Below are positions 32,885 through 42,034 of a stretch of 64,000 nt of DNA, piece after piece. Origin of the DNA: Solwaraspora sp. WMMA2056. Its GTDB lineage: Bacteria; Actinomycetota; Actinomycetes; Mycobacteriales; Micromonosporaceae. The stretch is from NCBI RefSeq assembly GCF_030345095.1, contig NZ_CP128360.1:1116001-1180000 (forward strand). Reading direction: 5' to 3'. Both the position numbers and the translations under genes were made by a program. Within the stretch, counting starts at the first letter, position 1. Each line of letters begins with the position of its first letter. Below the pieces are notes generated by a model that searched no databases, had not been told where the DNA came from, and saw only the letters and a list, made by a program, of their open reading frames with translations.

Positions 32885-33295
32885 TCAGCGGAGTTCGGCC
32901 CAGACACACCGGCCGGCACCGGACTCGGCCACCCCCCACCGCCGTGCGAGCGCCGCGACGATGCCCAGCCCCCGGCCGTTGAGCGCCTCCGGCGTCGCCG
33001 GGCGCACCTGCGGTGCGTCGGCCGAGCCACCGTCGGTGACCTGGATGCGTACCGTCCGGCCGGGTTCACGCAACATCAGTTGACAGGTGATCCGGACCAT
33101 CCCGTCGGGCAGCGGTCGGGCATGCCGTACCGCGTTGCCGACCAGCTCCGCGACGACCGTCATCACGTCAGCCAGCAGACCGGGTCGGATCCGGTCGGTC
33201 AGGCAGGTGGTGAGCCGGTGCCGGGCGAGCCGTGCACCACTGGGATGGTGCGGCACCAGGACGCTCCAGGTCCGTCCCACCAGTGCCGCCTTCAC
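32885..33295 (-). CDS. HATPase_c anti-sigma-factor-like / serine kinase protein
   Basis: 136 residues from GTG 33295. VVAELVGNAVRHARP is the N box, and ITDGG-type IQVTDGG and GRGLGIVAALARRWG are the G boxes of the GHKL ATPase fold (RsbW-like). It lacks a phosphorylated histidine. Such proteins bind sigma or anti-anti-sigma factors. It is 12 bp downstream of the kinase gene, so the two probably act on one stress circuit. Confidence 0.85.
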   Translation of the reverse strand: MKAALVGRTWSVLVPHHPSGARLARHRLTTCLTDRIRPGLLADVMTVVAELVGNAVRHARPLPDGMVRITCQLMLREPGRTVRIQVTDGGSADAPQVRPATPEALNGRGLGIVAALARRWGVAESGAGRCVWAELR

Positions 33296-33307
33296 GCCTG
33301 TCTCCTC

Positions 33308-34768
33308 TCACCCCCGGGGCAGTCGCACCTCCGCGACCGTCCCCCCGCCGTCGCGGGGTCGTAGGGACACCCATCCGTGTTGTCGCTCGACGATCTGCCG
33401 CACGAGGTAGAGCCCCAGGCCGGCACCCGGGTAGCGGCGCTGATCGCCCTGTTCGCCCTGCCAGAACCGGTCGAACGCTCGTTCCACGTGCTCTGGACGT
33501 ACCCCGATGCCACGATCGCTAATCCGGAACACCACGGTGCGTTCGTCGGCGTCGGCGGTCAGCTCGACCGCCGTGCCGGGTGGTGAGTACTTGTCGGCGT
33601 TGGTGGCGAGCTCGGTCACGACGGTGGCCAGGCTGCCCCGGTCGCCGCACGCCTTCGGCAGGTCCTCCGGCAGGTCGATGGTGAGCCGGCGACGCAGCCC
33701 GGCCGGCAGGTGCTCGGCGGCCGTGCGCAGGGTTTCGACGAGGTCGAACGGGGCCGGCGGGCTGCCGACCGCCGGCCCGGCGTCGTTCGCCGCGGACAGC
33801 AGCCGGTCGACGAGCCGGGCCAGTTCGGTGGCGCGTTGGCCGAGCACCCGGGCCGCGTCGCGGCGGTCCGCGTCGGTGAGCTGATCCCAGTGCTCGCTGA
33901 GCGTCTCGGCGTAACCCTTGATCACGGTCACGGGTGTCCGCAGCTCGTGGCTGGTGACGGAGATGAACAGGTCGACGTCGTGGTCGCGGCGGTGCTGGTC
34001 GGTGATGTCGCGGAAGGTGACGACCCGTGAGGCGACGACGCCGGGCAGGTCCCCGGAGGTCAGCCGCAGCCAGCGGCCGTCCGACAGCTGGTGGTCGACG
34101 ACCTGACCCGGTGGCGGCACCGGGAACGGGATCGGCCGGTGCAGTCGCTGCGCGGCCGGGCTGCCGGTGAGTCGTTCGGCGGCCGGGTTCCACAGTCGTA
34201 CGCAGGACTCGTCGTCGATGATCGCCAGTCCGTCGGCGAGCGCGGCGACCACCGGGCCGTCGCCGTGCACCGGCAGGCCGGTCTGGTCGCCGTACATGTG
34301 CGCGATGCAGGACGACAGGTACGCGATCAGGGTGTGGTGGTCGGGGCTGGCCTCGCCGTCGGCGTCCGGATAGTAGGCGTGCAGGCTGCCGATGAGGACG
34401 CCGCCGATCTCGGCGCGGGCGGTCAGCATCCGGTGCAGGCCCCGCCCGGTGATCTGGTCGGCCTGCTCGGCGGCGAGGGCCGAGACCGGAAATTCGATCG
34501 TACGGGGGCCGGTGAGCAGCCGCGCGGTGGCCGGGTTCGCCAGGTCGACCGGGCGGCCGATGGACCACTCGGCGGCCCCGGCGGCGGCGATGATCCGGCC
34601 GCTGGTGGGGCCGTACTCGGCGAAGGAGGTCCCGGCGGCACCGAGCGCCCGCTGTGCCAGGCGCAGCAGGTGGTGCAGCACCGGCAGGCCGGACTCCCCG
34701 TTGTTGATCATGTCCAGGACGACGGTGTGTCCGGCGATCAGGCTCGGGTAGTCGGGGCGTTCCGGCAT
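33308..34768 (-). CDS. Cytoplasmic sensor histidine kinase with GAF-like and PAS domains
   Basis: 486 residues from ATG 34768. An N-terminal GAF-like sensor (about 15-180) is followed by a PAS domain (VVAALADGLAIIDDESCVRLWNPAAERLTG). SVTSHELRTPVTVIKGYAE carries the phosphorylated His. N, G1, F and G2 boxes are seen (ATNADKYSPPG, ISDRGIGV, PGAGLGLYLVRQIVE). No membrane segment is present, so the signal is internal. No response regulator gene is adjacent, but the HATPase gene follows at once. Confidence 0.9.
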   Translation of the reverse strand: MPERPDYPSLIAGHTVVLDMINNGESGLPVLHHLLRLAQRALGAAGTSFAEYGPTSGRIIAAAGAAEWSIGRPVDLANPATARLLTGPRTIEFPVSALAAEQADQITGRGLHRMLTARAEIGGVLIGSLHAYYPDADGEASPDHHTLIAYLSSCIAHMYGDQTGLPVHGDGPVVAALADGLAIIDDESCVRLWNPAAERLTGSPAAQRLHRPIPFPVPPPGQVVDHQLSDGRWLRLTSGDLPGVVASRVVTFRDITDQHRRDHDVDLFISVTSHELRTPVTVIKGYAETLSEHWDQLTDADRRDAARVLGQRATELARLVDRLLSAANDAGPAVGSPPAPFDLVETLRTAAEHLPAGLRRRLTIDLPEDLPKACGDRGSLATVVTELATNADKYSPPGTAVELTADADERTVVFRISDRGIGVRPEHVERAFDRFWQGEQGDQRRYPGAGLGLYLVRQIVERQHGWVSLRPRDGGGTVAEVRLPRG

Positions 34769-34821
34769 GCCTGTGAGTGTGCCGTGTTCGGGCCGATTTC
34801 GGCAGTGGCCGCCGACCGCCG

Positions 34822-34881
34822 TGCGTCCGGTGGTGTCCGCCCGTCGGCGTACGGTGGTGTCCGCCGCCTGTCGGCGTACGG
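34822..34881. repeat. Direct repeat between the rhodanese and kinase genes
   Basis: GGTGGTGTCCGCC with a following GTCGGCGTACGGTG occurs twice, 25-28 bp apart. It fills most of the 125-bp gap and lies just upstream of the kinase start. Confidence 0.6.
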
Positions 34882-34893
34882 TGCTTCGGCCGG

Positions 34894-35229
34894 TCAGAGC
34901 ACCTGGGCCGGCTGTCCGGTCTCGCTGACCATCGCCCGGCCGTTCGCCGCCCAGCTCTGCATGCCGCCGTCGAGGTTGCGGACGTTGTCCCACCCGTGCT
35001 GGCGCAGGTACGCGACGACTTTGCCGGAGCGGCCGCCGGAGCGGCAGACGACCACCACGTCGCCGTCGGAGGGCACGTCGGCGAGCCGGTGCGGGATCTC
35101 CATCATCGGCAGGTGGTGGGCACCGGGGGCGTGCCCGGCGGCCCACTCCTCGGGCTCGCGGACGTCGAGCAGATAGGCGTCGTCGGCGACGTCCGGGGCG
35201 GCGACGACGGGCACAGCAGGTCCGAACAT
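34894..35229 (-). CDS. Single-domain rhodanese
   Basis: 111 residues from ATG 35229. YLLDVREPEEWAAGHAPGAHHLPM and the active loop VVCRSGGRSGKV (catalytic Cys) are typical; NLDGGMQSWAANG is the closing motif. It transfers sulfane sulfur in the cytoplasm. It is 9 bp after the LCP gene, but a shared pathway is not evident. Confidence 0.92.
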   Translation of the reverse strand: MFGPAVPVVAAPDVADDAYLLDVREPEEWAAGHAPGAHHLPMMEIPHRLADVPSDGDVVVVCRSGGRSGKVVAYLRQHGWDNVRNLDGGMQSWAANGRAMVSETGQPAQVL

Positions 35230-35238
35230 GCCGTCAGC

Positions 35239-36489
35239 CTATTGCTGACCGGCGAGGACGGTGGGATTGGCCAGGATGAAGTCGTCCAGAGTGTCGTTCT
35301 TCACGGCGCGGAACATCTCCATGGACAGCGGGGTCAGCTCCTCACGGCCGGAATCGTTGCCGTTGAAGCTGCCGTCGTTGGTGCGCAACATCACCAGGTC
35401 GTTGGCGGCCACCCCACGCATGGTGAAGACGAAGTCGGCGACCGGTACGGGGCCGGTGTCCAGCACGAAGGCCTTGCCGGCCGACTCGATCAGCTGGGTC
35501 AGCTTCAGCGGGTTGGTCATCACACCGTCGGCCATCGCCTTCTTGGCCATGCCCTTGAGCAGCTTCTGCTGGTTCTTCTGCCGGTCGTAGTCGCCATTGG
35601 CCAGGCCGTACCGCTGCCGGGAGAAGTCCAGCGCCTCCCAGCCGGCCATCTCGCGGCAGCCCTTCTTGTGCACGACCTGCTGCTTGTCGCCGTTGGTCTG
35701 CTCGGCGTCGGAGTTCCACATCGGCTTGCCGTCGACCAGGGTCATGTGGGCCGACGGGGTGTCCTCGTCGACGCAGATCGGGATGGTGCCGAGGCTGTCG
35801 ATCACCGACTTGAAGCCGCTGAAGTTGATGATCGCGGCCCCGTCGAAGCTGATCCCGGTCATGTTCTTGATCGTCTCGGCCATCAGCTGCGCACCGCCGG
35901 CGTGCCCGGCTCCGTTCTGGGCGCCGTGGAAGAAGGCCTCGGTGGCCTTGGCGACCCCACCGGGGTACCCGCTGGCCGGGAAGGCCGGCACCTCGACCTC
36001 GGTGTCCCGGGGGATGGAGATCAGGTAGGCCTGGTCGTGAGTGGCCGGGATGTGCAGGATGATGATCGTGTCGGCGCGGGTGTCCGACTCCTCCCAGCTG
36101 GCCCGGTGGTCGATGCCGAGCAGCAGCATGTCGATCGGGCCTTCGAGGTTGTTGCCGCCCTCGGCCTCGGTCTTGCCGGCCACCCCGAGCAGGTTGGACT
36201 GCTCGATGCCACCGGTCGCCCGGTCGATCAGCCACTTGCTGCCGACGATGGTGGTGCCGCTGAGCATCATCAGCAGCGCGCCCATGATGACCATCGTGCG
36301 GGCCCAGATCGGGTCCTTGCGGCGCGGCCGCTTACCGCCGGTGGTGGTGCCGCGGCCGGAGCGTGCGGCCGGGCCGCCGCGGCCGGCCGGACCGGTCCGC
36401 GCGCCCGACTGCCGCACCGACGAGGCCCGGCCGGAGACGGCTCCGGTCGACTCGTTCGACGCCGAGCGTCGGCGGGACTGAACCGGCAT
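35239..36489 (-). CDS. LytR-CpsA-Psr (LCP) family protein, first copy
   Basis: 416 residues from ATG 36489; an earlier ATG at 36513 is in frame. An R/G-rich cytoplasmic tail (1-60), one membrane segment (around 65-85, MVIMGALLMMLSGTTIVG), then the LCP domain: NLEGPIDMLLLGID, DTRADTIIILHIPATH, LISIPRDTEV and GFDRQ-type DFSRQRYGL. LCP enzymes attach glycans such as arabinogalactan or teichoic acid from lipid carriers to peptidoglycan outside the membrane. A second LCP gene lies upstream, 133 bp away. Confidence 0.9.
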   Translation of the reverse strand: MPVQSRRRSASNESTGAVSGRASSVRQSGARTGPAGRGGPAARSGRGTTTGGKRPRRKDPIWARTMVIMGALLMMLSGTTIVGSKWLIDRATGGIEQSNLLGVAGKTEAEGGNNLEGPIDMLLLGIDHRASWEESDTRADTIIILHIPATHDQAYLISIPRDTEVEVPAFPASGYPGGVAKATEAFFHGAQNGAGHAGGAQLMAETIKNMTGISFDGAAIINFSGFKSVIDSLGTIPICVDEDTPSAHMTLVDGKPMWNSDAEQTNGDKQQVVHKKGCREMAGWEALDFSRQRYGLANGDYDRQKNQQKLLKGMAKKAMADGVMTNPLKLTQLIESAGKAFVLDTGPVPVADFVFTMRGVAANDLVMLRTNDGSFNGNDSGREELTPLSMEMFRAVKNDTLDDFILANPTVLAGQQ

Positions 36490-36622
36490 GCCTGCTCCTG
36501 GGGGGCGTGACAATAGGGCGAGCCCACTGTACGGATGTTTGATGGATAAATCGACCCTATGAAGGTTTCAGATTCGTGTCGGATTCGATCGGTCACTCAA
36601 CGAAATTGGTGATCATGGTCAC

Positions 36623-37783
36623 TCAGTCACTGGCGCCTGGACTGGGCGTGACATTGGTCTGCACCCAGGCCGTCATCTGGTCGGCCGCCATCGCCTGATA
36701 CATGGTCAACGCCTTCTCCCGGTCCGAGACGACCACCGACTCGCCGTTGATCGTCTCGCTGCCGTTGTGCGGGCTGGTGAGGAACTGCAGGTTCTCCCCA
36801 CGCAGCTTGCGGAACTGCAGCGCCATGTCGACCAGTGAGAACCCCTCGTCGACCGTCACCGCCTTGGTCGTCGCCTGAAGAAACGCGTTCAGCTTGGCCG
36901 GGTTCGACAGTGTGCCGGAGCTCACAGCCTTGTCCATCAATGCCCGGAGGAACTCCTGCTGGTGGCGCATACGCGCGAAGTCACCGTCCGGGAACTGTTT
37001 GCGCTGACGGACCCAGTCGAGCGCCTCGGCGCCATTCATGTGATTGACACCCTGGCTGAACTGCCGGTACGGCTTGTGGATCGAGGTGACGTCCTGCTCG
37101 ACGGTCAGCTCCACCCCGCCGAGCGCATCGGTCACCTCGACGAAACCGCCGAAGTCGATCGCCATCACGTGGTCGATCCGTACGTCGGTGAAGCACTCCA
37201 CCGTGCGTACCGCCAGCGGCATGCCACCGAACGCGAACGCCGCGTTGATCTTCGCCCGCTCCCCGGTCTCGCAGGGGGCGCTCGCCTCGGCGGGAATCGG
37301 CACGTACAGGTCGCGTGGGATGGAGACCAGGTAGGCCCGGTCGTGCGAGGACGGGATGTGCATCACGATGATGGTGTCGGCCCGCCACCGGCCGGCGGTG
37401 TCGAGCGGGGCGTCCGGGTCCCGCGAGTCGGTGCCGATCATCAGGATGTTCAACGCGCCGTCGACCGCCGCCGGCGGCCGGCCCTCGGTGATCGCCGAGA
37501 ACGGGTCGGTGCGGCCCAGATCGTTGTCCAACCCCCGGGCGTACGCCCACAGCCCGCCGCCGGCGACCAGCGCCAGCAGCAGCAGCGACACCACACCGAC
37601 GAGAGCGATCCGACCCCACCGGGGGCGTGCCCGGCGCGGCGGGCCGCCGTAGGACCGACCGGTCGCACCGCCGCCGGGCCCGGGCACCCGGGCGCGCCCG
37701 GCGGTGCCGGCGGGTACGGGTCGGGCGCGCCCGGCACCGGGGACATGTCCGGGCTGGTGGCCGTGGTGACTGCTGGCTGACAT
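36623..37783 (-). CDS. LytR-CpsA-Psr (LCP) family protein, second copy
   Basis: 386 residues from ATG 37783. A G/P/R-rich tail of about 55 residues, one membrane segment (GRIALVGVVSLLLLALVAGG), then ALNILMIGTDSRDPD, WRADTIIVMHIPSSH, YLVSIPRDLYVPIP and ALDWVRQRKQFPDGDFARMRHQQEFL. These are the arginine and aspartate residues of the polyprenyl-phosphate site. It resembles its neighbour in order but is not a recent duplicate. With the UDP-xylose-synthase-like gene upstream it forms an envelope glycan group. Confidence 0.92.
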   Translation of the reverse strand: MSASSHHGHQPGHVPGAGRARPVPAGTAGRARVPGPGGGATGRSYGGPPRRARPRWGRIALVGVVSLLLLALVAGGGLWAYARGLDNDLGRTDPFSAITEGRPPAAVDGALNILMIGTDSRDPDAPLDTAGRWRADTIIVMHIPSSHDRAYLVSIPRDLYVPIPAEASAPCETGERAKINAAFAFGGMPLAVRTVECFTDVRIDHVMAIDFGGFVEVTDALGGVELTVEQDVTSIHKPYRQFSQGVNHMNGAEALDWVRQRKQFPDGDFARMRHQQEFLRALMDKAVSSGTLSNPAKLNAFLQATTKAVTVDEGFSLVDMALQFRKLRGENLQFLTSPHNGSETINGESVVVSDREKALTMYQAMAADQMTAWVQTNVTPSPGASD

Positions 37784-37879
37784 GCATCCAGCGTACGGAC
37801 TGCGCGCTCGCTGACCGCCGACTCGGCACACCGGGACCGGTACGGGCAGGTCAGCCCGGGGCCGGGGGCTGGTCGCGAG

Positions 37880-38857
37880 CTAGCCCAGCCGTTGGCGGAA
37901 GTAGGCGATCGTGCGCCGCAGCCCGTCCTGCGGACCGACCGTCGGGGTGAAACCGAGCCGGGTGCGGGCCAGGGTCAGGTCCGGGCGGCGCATCTCCGGG
38001 TCGTCCGATGCCCGGGTGACCAGGTCGACCGTCGAGGAACTGCCGACCAGTTCGATGATCGTCTCGGCGAGCCGGCGCATCGACATCTCGTGTTCGGTAC
38101 CGCAGTTGATCGGCCCGACCTCGGTCGAGTCCAGCAGCGCGACGATGCCGGTCACCAGGTCGTCGACGTAGCAGATCGACCTGGTCTGGTCGCCGGTGCC
38201 GTGCACGGTGATCGGCTCGCCCCGCAGCGCCTGGCTGATGAAGGTCGGGATGGCCCGCCCGTCGTCAGGGCGCATCCGGGGCCCGTACGTGTTGAAGATC
38301 CGCACGATCCCGGCGTCCACGCCCCGGTACCGGTGGTACGCCATCGTCGCCGACTCGGCGAAGCGCTTGGCCTCGTCGTAGACGCTGCGGATGCCGATCG
38401 GGTTGACGTTGCCCCAGTAGGTCTCCGGCTGCGGGTGCACCAGCGGGTCGCCGTACGCCTCCGACGTCGAGGCCATGATGAACCGGGCCCGGTCGGTGAC
38501 CGCCCGGTCCAGCAGGTGCAACGTGGCGACGGAGCCGACCCGCAGGATCTCGACCGGCAGGGTGCCGAAGTCGGTGGGGCTGGCCGGCGACGCGAAGTGC
38601 ATGATCGCGTCGAAGCGCTGCTGCACCGCTGGATGGTGGTCCGGCACCCCGTCGGAGATGTCCGCCTCGACCAGGGTGAACCGTGGCTCGTCGGCGAGAT
38701 GGGCGACGTTGTCCTTCGAGCCGGTGACGAAGTTGTCCACCGCGACGACCGTGCAGCCGCGTGCGACGAGCCGGTCGACCAGGTGGCTACCGACGAAGCC
38801 GGCGCCACCGGTGACCAGCACCCGGTGACCGTCGCCGAATCGGGGAACAGGCAGCAT
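37880..38857 (-). CDS. UDP-glucuronate decarboxylase (UDP-xylose synthase)-like SDR
   Basis: 325 residues from ATG 38857. [19 protein letters not shown] is the NAD site; [32 protein letters not shown] and [15 protein letters not shown] are the UXS signature with catalytic Ser, Tyr and Lys. It would make UDP-xylose from UDP-glucuronate. The LCP genes downstream suggest use in a wall polymer. The dTDP-glucose dehydratase family is a less likely alternative. Confidence 0.85.
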   Translation of the reverse strand: MLPVPRFGDGHRVLVTGGAGFVGSHLVDRLVARGCTVVAVDNFVTGSKDNVAHLADEPRFTLVEADISDGVPDHHPAVQQRFDAIMHFASPASPTDFGTLPVEILRVGSVATLHLLDRAVTDRARFIMASTSEAYGDPLVHPQPETYWGNVNPIGIRSVYDEAKRFAESATMAYHRYRGVDAGIVRIFNTYGPRMRPDDGRAIPTFISQALRGEPITVHGTGDQTRSICYVDDLVTGIVALLDSTEVGPINCGTEHEMSMRRLAETIIELVGSSSTVDLVTRASDDPEMRRPDLTLARTRLGFTPTVGPQDGLRRTIAYFRQRLG

Positions 38858-38891
38858 GCCCTGAGCCTAGTGGTAGCCGGACCCTGTGGTG

Positions 38892-38950
38892 CCGGTCAGC
38901 TCCCGGTAGCGGGCCCGGACGGTCCGGTCAGCTCCCGGTAGCGGCCCCGG
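38892..38950. repeat. Tandem duplication of the 3' end of the flavin reductase gene
   Basis: CCGGTCAGCTCCCGGTAGCGG is followed by a C/G-rich CCCGG in two copies with a 32-bp period (38892 and 38924). The inner copy encodes the RYRELTG end of the protein; the outer copy lies partly past the stop at 38896. Confidence 0.65.
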
Positions 38951-39477
38951 TAGTGCAGCAGCGGCCCAGGATCGGGCTGCTCGGTCACCGTCACCGACTC
39001 GACCGTCGCCTCGACCAGCATCGACCACCCGTACGGCCGGGCGTCGTCCAGCCGGCAGCCGGCCCAGCTGGTGACCTGCGGATGCACCGGGCCGAACGGC
39101 GTGTCCTGCCAGTCGACGCCGGTGAACGGGCCGCCCGGTGCCGGCATCAACCCGGCGAACCGGTCCGCCAGTTGGCGGTGGGCCGGACCCAGTGGGGCGA
39201 CAGTGAACCGCCGCGACTCGCGGAGCACCTCCCACAGGTCGGACTCCTCGTCGAGCAGGCCGATCAGCCGGGCGGGCTCCCCGTCGGCGAGCACGGTGGA
39301 GGAGACGGTCAGCCCGGCCGGCGTACCGTCGGCCGGGTCGACGGCGGTCCAGAGGGTGACCGGGGCCGCCAGCCGGCCCCGCAGCCGGCGGGCCGGCGAC
39401 CGCTGGTCGGGTGCGGTGGCGAACGGGTCGCGGTAGTGGATCTCGGCACCAGGCTCGGGATGATTCACGTGAAACAT
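38896..39477 (-). CDS. Flavin reductase family protein
   Basis: 193 residues from ATG 39477. APVTLWTAVDPADGTPAGLTVSSTVLADGEPARLIGLL is the FMN-binding beta-barrel motif; RFTVAPLGPAHRQLADRFAG follows as usual. It would reduce flavin or bind it for a partner enzyme. The start codon lies in a parS-like sequence, so the first residues (MFHVNH) are dictated by the site. It is 4 bp after the ABC permease gene. Confidence 0.85.
   Translation of the reverse strand: MFHVNHPEPGAEIHYRDPFATAPDQRSPARRLRGRLAAPVTLWTAVDPADGTPAGLTVSSTVLADGEPARLIGLLDEESDLWEVLRESRRFTVAPLGPAHRQLADRFAGLMPAPGGPFTGVDWQDTPFGPVHPQVTSWAGCRLDDARPYGWSMLVEATVESVTVTEQPDPGPLLHYRGRYRELTGPSGPATGS
39461..39476. promoter_or_regulatory. parS-like ParB binding site
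   Basis: TGATTCACGTGAAACA matches the conserved bacterial parS (TGTTTCACGTGAAACA) in 15 of 16 positions; the core palindrome TTCACGTGAA is intact. It overlaps the first codons of the flavin reductase gene, a common position for parS sites in coding DNA. ParB would load here for chromosome segregation. No other copy of this quality was seen in the window. Confidence 0.8.
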
Positions 39478-39481
39478 TGGA

Positions 39482-41179
39482 TCACCGCCGGGACGCCACC
39501 GTCGCCAACAGTTCCGGCATCCGTCGGTCGAGCAGGTCGCCGGTGATGTAGAGGCCCAGCAGCACCGCACCGAACCCGTACCCGACGCCGACCGGCAGCG
39601 CGAGCCACTGCCAGACGTCGCCGAGCAGCGCGGTGGCGACCACCATCGGTACGGCGGCCGCCGCCGACGCGATCATCGCCAGGAACGCCAGCAGACTCTT
39701 GGCCATCCCGGCCCCGCTGTTCAACGCGAACGGGTTCGACGTCTCCGGCAGCGAGTAGGCGCCGATCACCGAGATGGCCAGGTTCACCGCCAGGCCGGCG
39801 CCGTACGCGGCGAACAGCGTCCCGGCGGCGACCGGGATCCAGCCCGGCTCCTGCAGGAACAGCCCGAGCCCGGCGGAGATCACGACCAGCATCGGCACGA
39901 TGTAGAGCGAGAAGGCGACCACCCGGGCCCGCAGTTCCAGCCGACCCGGTACGCCGGCGATCACGTTCGCGGCGTACGCGCTGCCGTCGAAGCCGAACTG
40001 GTTGGCCAGGGTGACCGCGGCCAGTGCGCCGACGAACAGCATCGAGAGGCTGACCGAGACGGCCGACGCCGTCATCCGGAGAGCGTCGGGGTCGGCACCG
40101 AAGGTGAAGCCGCCGACGTTGACCATGACCGGTACGAAGACCCCGACCACGGCCACGGTGATCAGGTTGGCCCGTCGACGCATGTCCCGCCACCAGTAGC
40201 GCGCCTCGCGGGCGACCAGGGCACCGTACCGGTCGCGGGGGAGCCGGCCCAGCAGGCGGGGGAACAGCTGCGCCACCGGTGCGCCCGGCTCGCCAGCGGC
40301 GGCCTTCGCCGGGCCGGCGTTGGCGGTACCGACCATGGCCGATTCGAGCGACCGCGACCACCAGGCCAGCAGCGCGACCACGGTCACCGCTGTGATGAGC
40401 AACTTCACCGGTACGGCCCACGCCCGGCCCTCCACCACGTCGAATCCGACCGTGTACGGGGCGGCCAGCGGCGTCCAGCCGAGAACCCGGGCCACCTCGG
40501 CGAGCCGGTCCCAGTCGGCGTTGCCCAGCCCGCCGATCACCAGCAGTTGCAGCGGGCCGAGCAGTGCGGCCAGCACCGCCAGCAGGACGGCGGCCAGGTC
40601 ACGCACCTTCCGGGAGCGCAGCATCCCGGCGAAGGCGCTGGTGATGGCCCGGCTGCCGGTCACGCAGACGAGCAGGCCGGCGGCGACGCCGATCAGCTGG
40701 ACCAGCCCGGCCAGGGCTCCGCCGAGCAGCAGGGCGCTGACCACGATGCCGAGGGTGGCCAGCCCGGTGGCGATCGTCGGGGTGCCGACCAGGGCCGCCG
40801 CCAGCAGGCCGCTGACCAGGGTGCGGCGGCGCAACGGCAGCAGCGCGAACCTGGCGGGGTCGAGGGTCTCGTCGACGCCGAAGAAGACCAGGGGCAGCAG
40901 CAGCCAGCCGACCACCAGCAGGGCCCCACCGAAACCGGCGGTGAGCAGCATCCCCTGCGGGTTGTCACCGAAGCCCGGCGCGGCCAGCATGAGGAAGGCG
41001 GTGCCGGCGAACCACAGCCCGGCGAGCAGGCCGCCGATGAACAGGCCGACCCGCCAGCCCTGGCCGCGCAGGTTGTTGCCCATCACCCGCAGCTTGAGCC
41101 GGATGAAGTGCCGGGGGCGGACCGGCCGGGGCGCGGCGGTGCCGGTGCCGGTGCCTCCGGTGGGGGCGATCACAGCCAT
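39482..41179 (-). CDS. ABC transporter permease
   Basis: 565 residues from ATG 41179; the longer frame lies over the ATPase gene and is not coding there. About 12 hydrophobic segments are spread over the length (for example WRVGLFIGGLLAGLWFAGTAFLML). The pattern fits the ABC-2-type or related exporters with two copies of six segments. It starts 10 bp inside the ATPase gene. Substrate unknown. Confidence 0.85.
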   Translation of the reverse strand: MAVIAPTGGTGTGTAAPRPVRPRHFIRLKLRVMGNNLRGQGWRVGLFIGGLLAGLWFAGTAFLMLAAPGFGDNPQGMLLTAGFGGALLVVGWLLLPLVFFGVDETLDPARFALLPLRRRTLVSGLLAAALVGTPTIATGLATLGIVVSALLLGGALAGLVQLIGVAAGLLVCVTGSRAITSAFAGMLRSRKVRDLAAVLLAVLAALLGPLQLLVIGGLGNADWDRLAEVARVLGWTPLAAPYTVGFDVVEGRAWAVPVKLLITAVTVVALLAWWSRSLESAMVGTANAGPAKAAAGEPGAPVAQLFPRLLGRLPRDRYGALVAREARYWWRDMRRRANLITVAVVGVFVPVMVNVGGFTFGADPDALRMTASAVSVSLSMLFVGALAAVTLANQFGFDGSAYAANVIAGVPGRLELRARVVAFSLYIVPMLVVISAGLGLFLQEPGWIPVAAGTLFAAYGAGLAVNLAISVIGAYSLPETSNPFALNSGAGMAKSLLAFLAMIASAAAAVPMVVATALLGDVWQWLALPVGVGYGFGAVLLGLYITGDLLDRRMPELLATVASRR

Positions 41180-41955
41180 GACAGCTCCTCGCCGGTTGCC
41201 GTACGGCCGCCGACGACCTCGACGAACACCTCTTCCAGGGACCGGCCGGACCGCACCTGTTCGAGGGTGCCGACCCGCTTGATCACCCCGTCGGCGAGGA
41301 TCGCGACGTCGCTGCAGAGCCGCTCGACGACGTCCATCACATGGCTGGAGAAGATCACCGTGCCGCCGCCGGCGACGTAGCGCTGCAGGATGTCGCGGAT
41401 CAGCGCCGCCGACACCGGGTCGACCGCCTCGAACGGTTCGTCGAGGACGAGCAGGCGTGGCCCGTGCAGCAGCGCGCAGGCCAGGCCGATCTTCTTCTTC
41501 ATCCCGGCCGAGTAGTCCACCACCAGGGTCCGTCCGGCGTCGTCGAGGGCGAGCACGTCGAGCAGTTCGCGGGCCCGCTGGTCGACCACGGCCGGGTCCA
41601 TGCCGCGCAACAGGCCCTGGTAGGCGAGCAGTTCGGCACCGGTGAGCCGGTCGAACAGCCGCATCCCGTCCGGCAGTACGCCGAGCATCCGCTTGGCCTG
41701 CACCGGGTCGGCCCAGACGTCGTGACCGAGGACGTGCGCGCTGCCGGCGTCCGGGCGCAGCAGACCGACGGCCATCGACAGGGTGGTCGTCTTCCCGGCC
41801 CCGTTCGGGCCGAGCAGGCCGTAGAACGAGCCGACCGGCACGTCCAGGTGGACACCGGCCACCGCGATCTTGTGGTCGAACCGCTTGGCGAGCCCACGCA
41901 GGGCCAACGCCTGCGGGCCGGGTGCCGGGGAGGCTGACTGCTGCGCGTCGGTCAT
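41170..41955 (-). CDS. ABC transporter ATP-binding protein
   Basis: 261 residues from ATG 41955. Walker A GLLGPNGAGKTTTLSM, Q-loop region, signature VDYSAGMKKKIGLA (variant of LSGGQ), Walker B RLLVLDEPFEAVD and switch His (IFSSHVMD) are all present. It powers the permease next to it. The permease and the flavin reductase complete the operon. Confidence 0.95.
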   Translation of the reverse strand: MTDAQQSASPAPGPQALALRGLAKRFDHKIAVAGVHLDVPVGSFYGLLGPNGAGKTTTLSMAVGLLRPDAGSAHVLGHDVWADPVQAKRMLGVLPDGMRLFDRLTGAELLAYQGLLRGMDPAVVDQRARELLDVLALDDAGRTLVVDYSAGMKKKIGLACALLHGPRLLVLDEPFEAVDPVSAALIRDILQRYVAGGGTVIFSSHVMDVVERLCSDVAILADGVIKRVGTLEQVRSGRSLEEVFVEVVGGRTATGEELSWL

Positions 41956-42034
41956 GGGCCGACGGTAACCACTGGGCGGGGGTCGTCAAACCCGCTCAGG
42001 GACGAACCGTCGCTCGTACCCAGGCACGAGAGGG

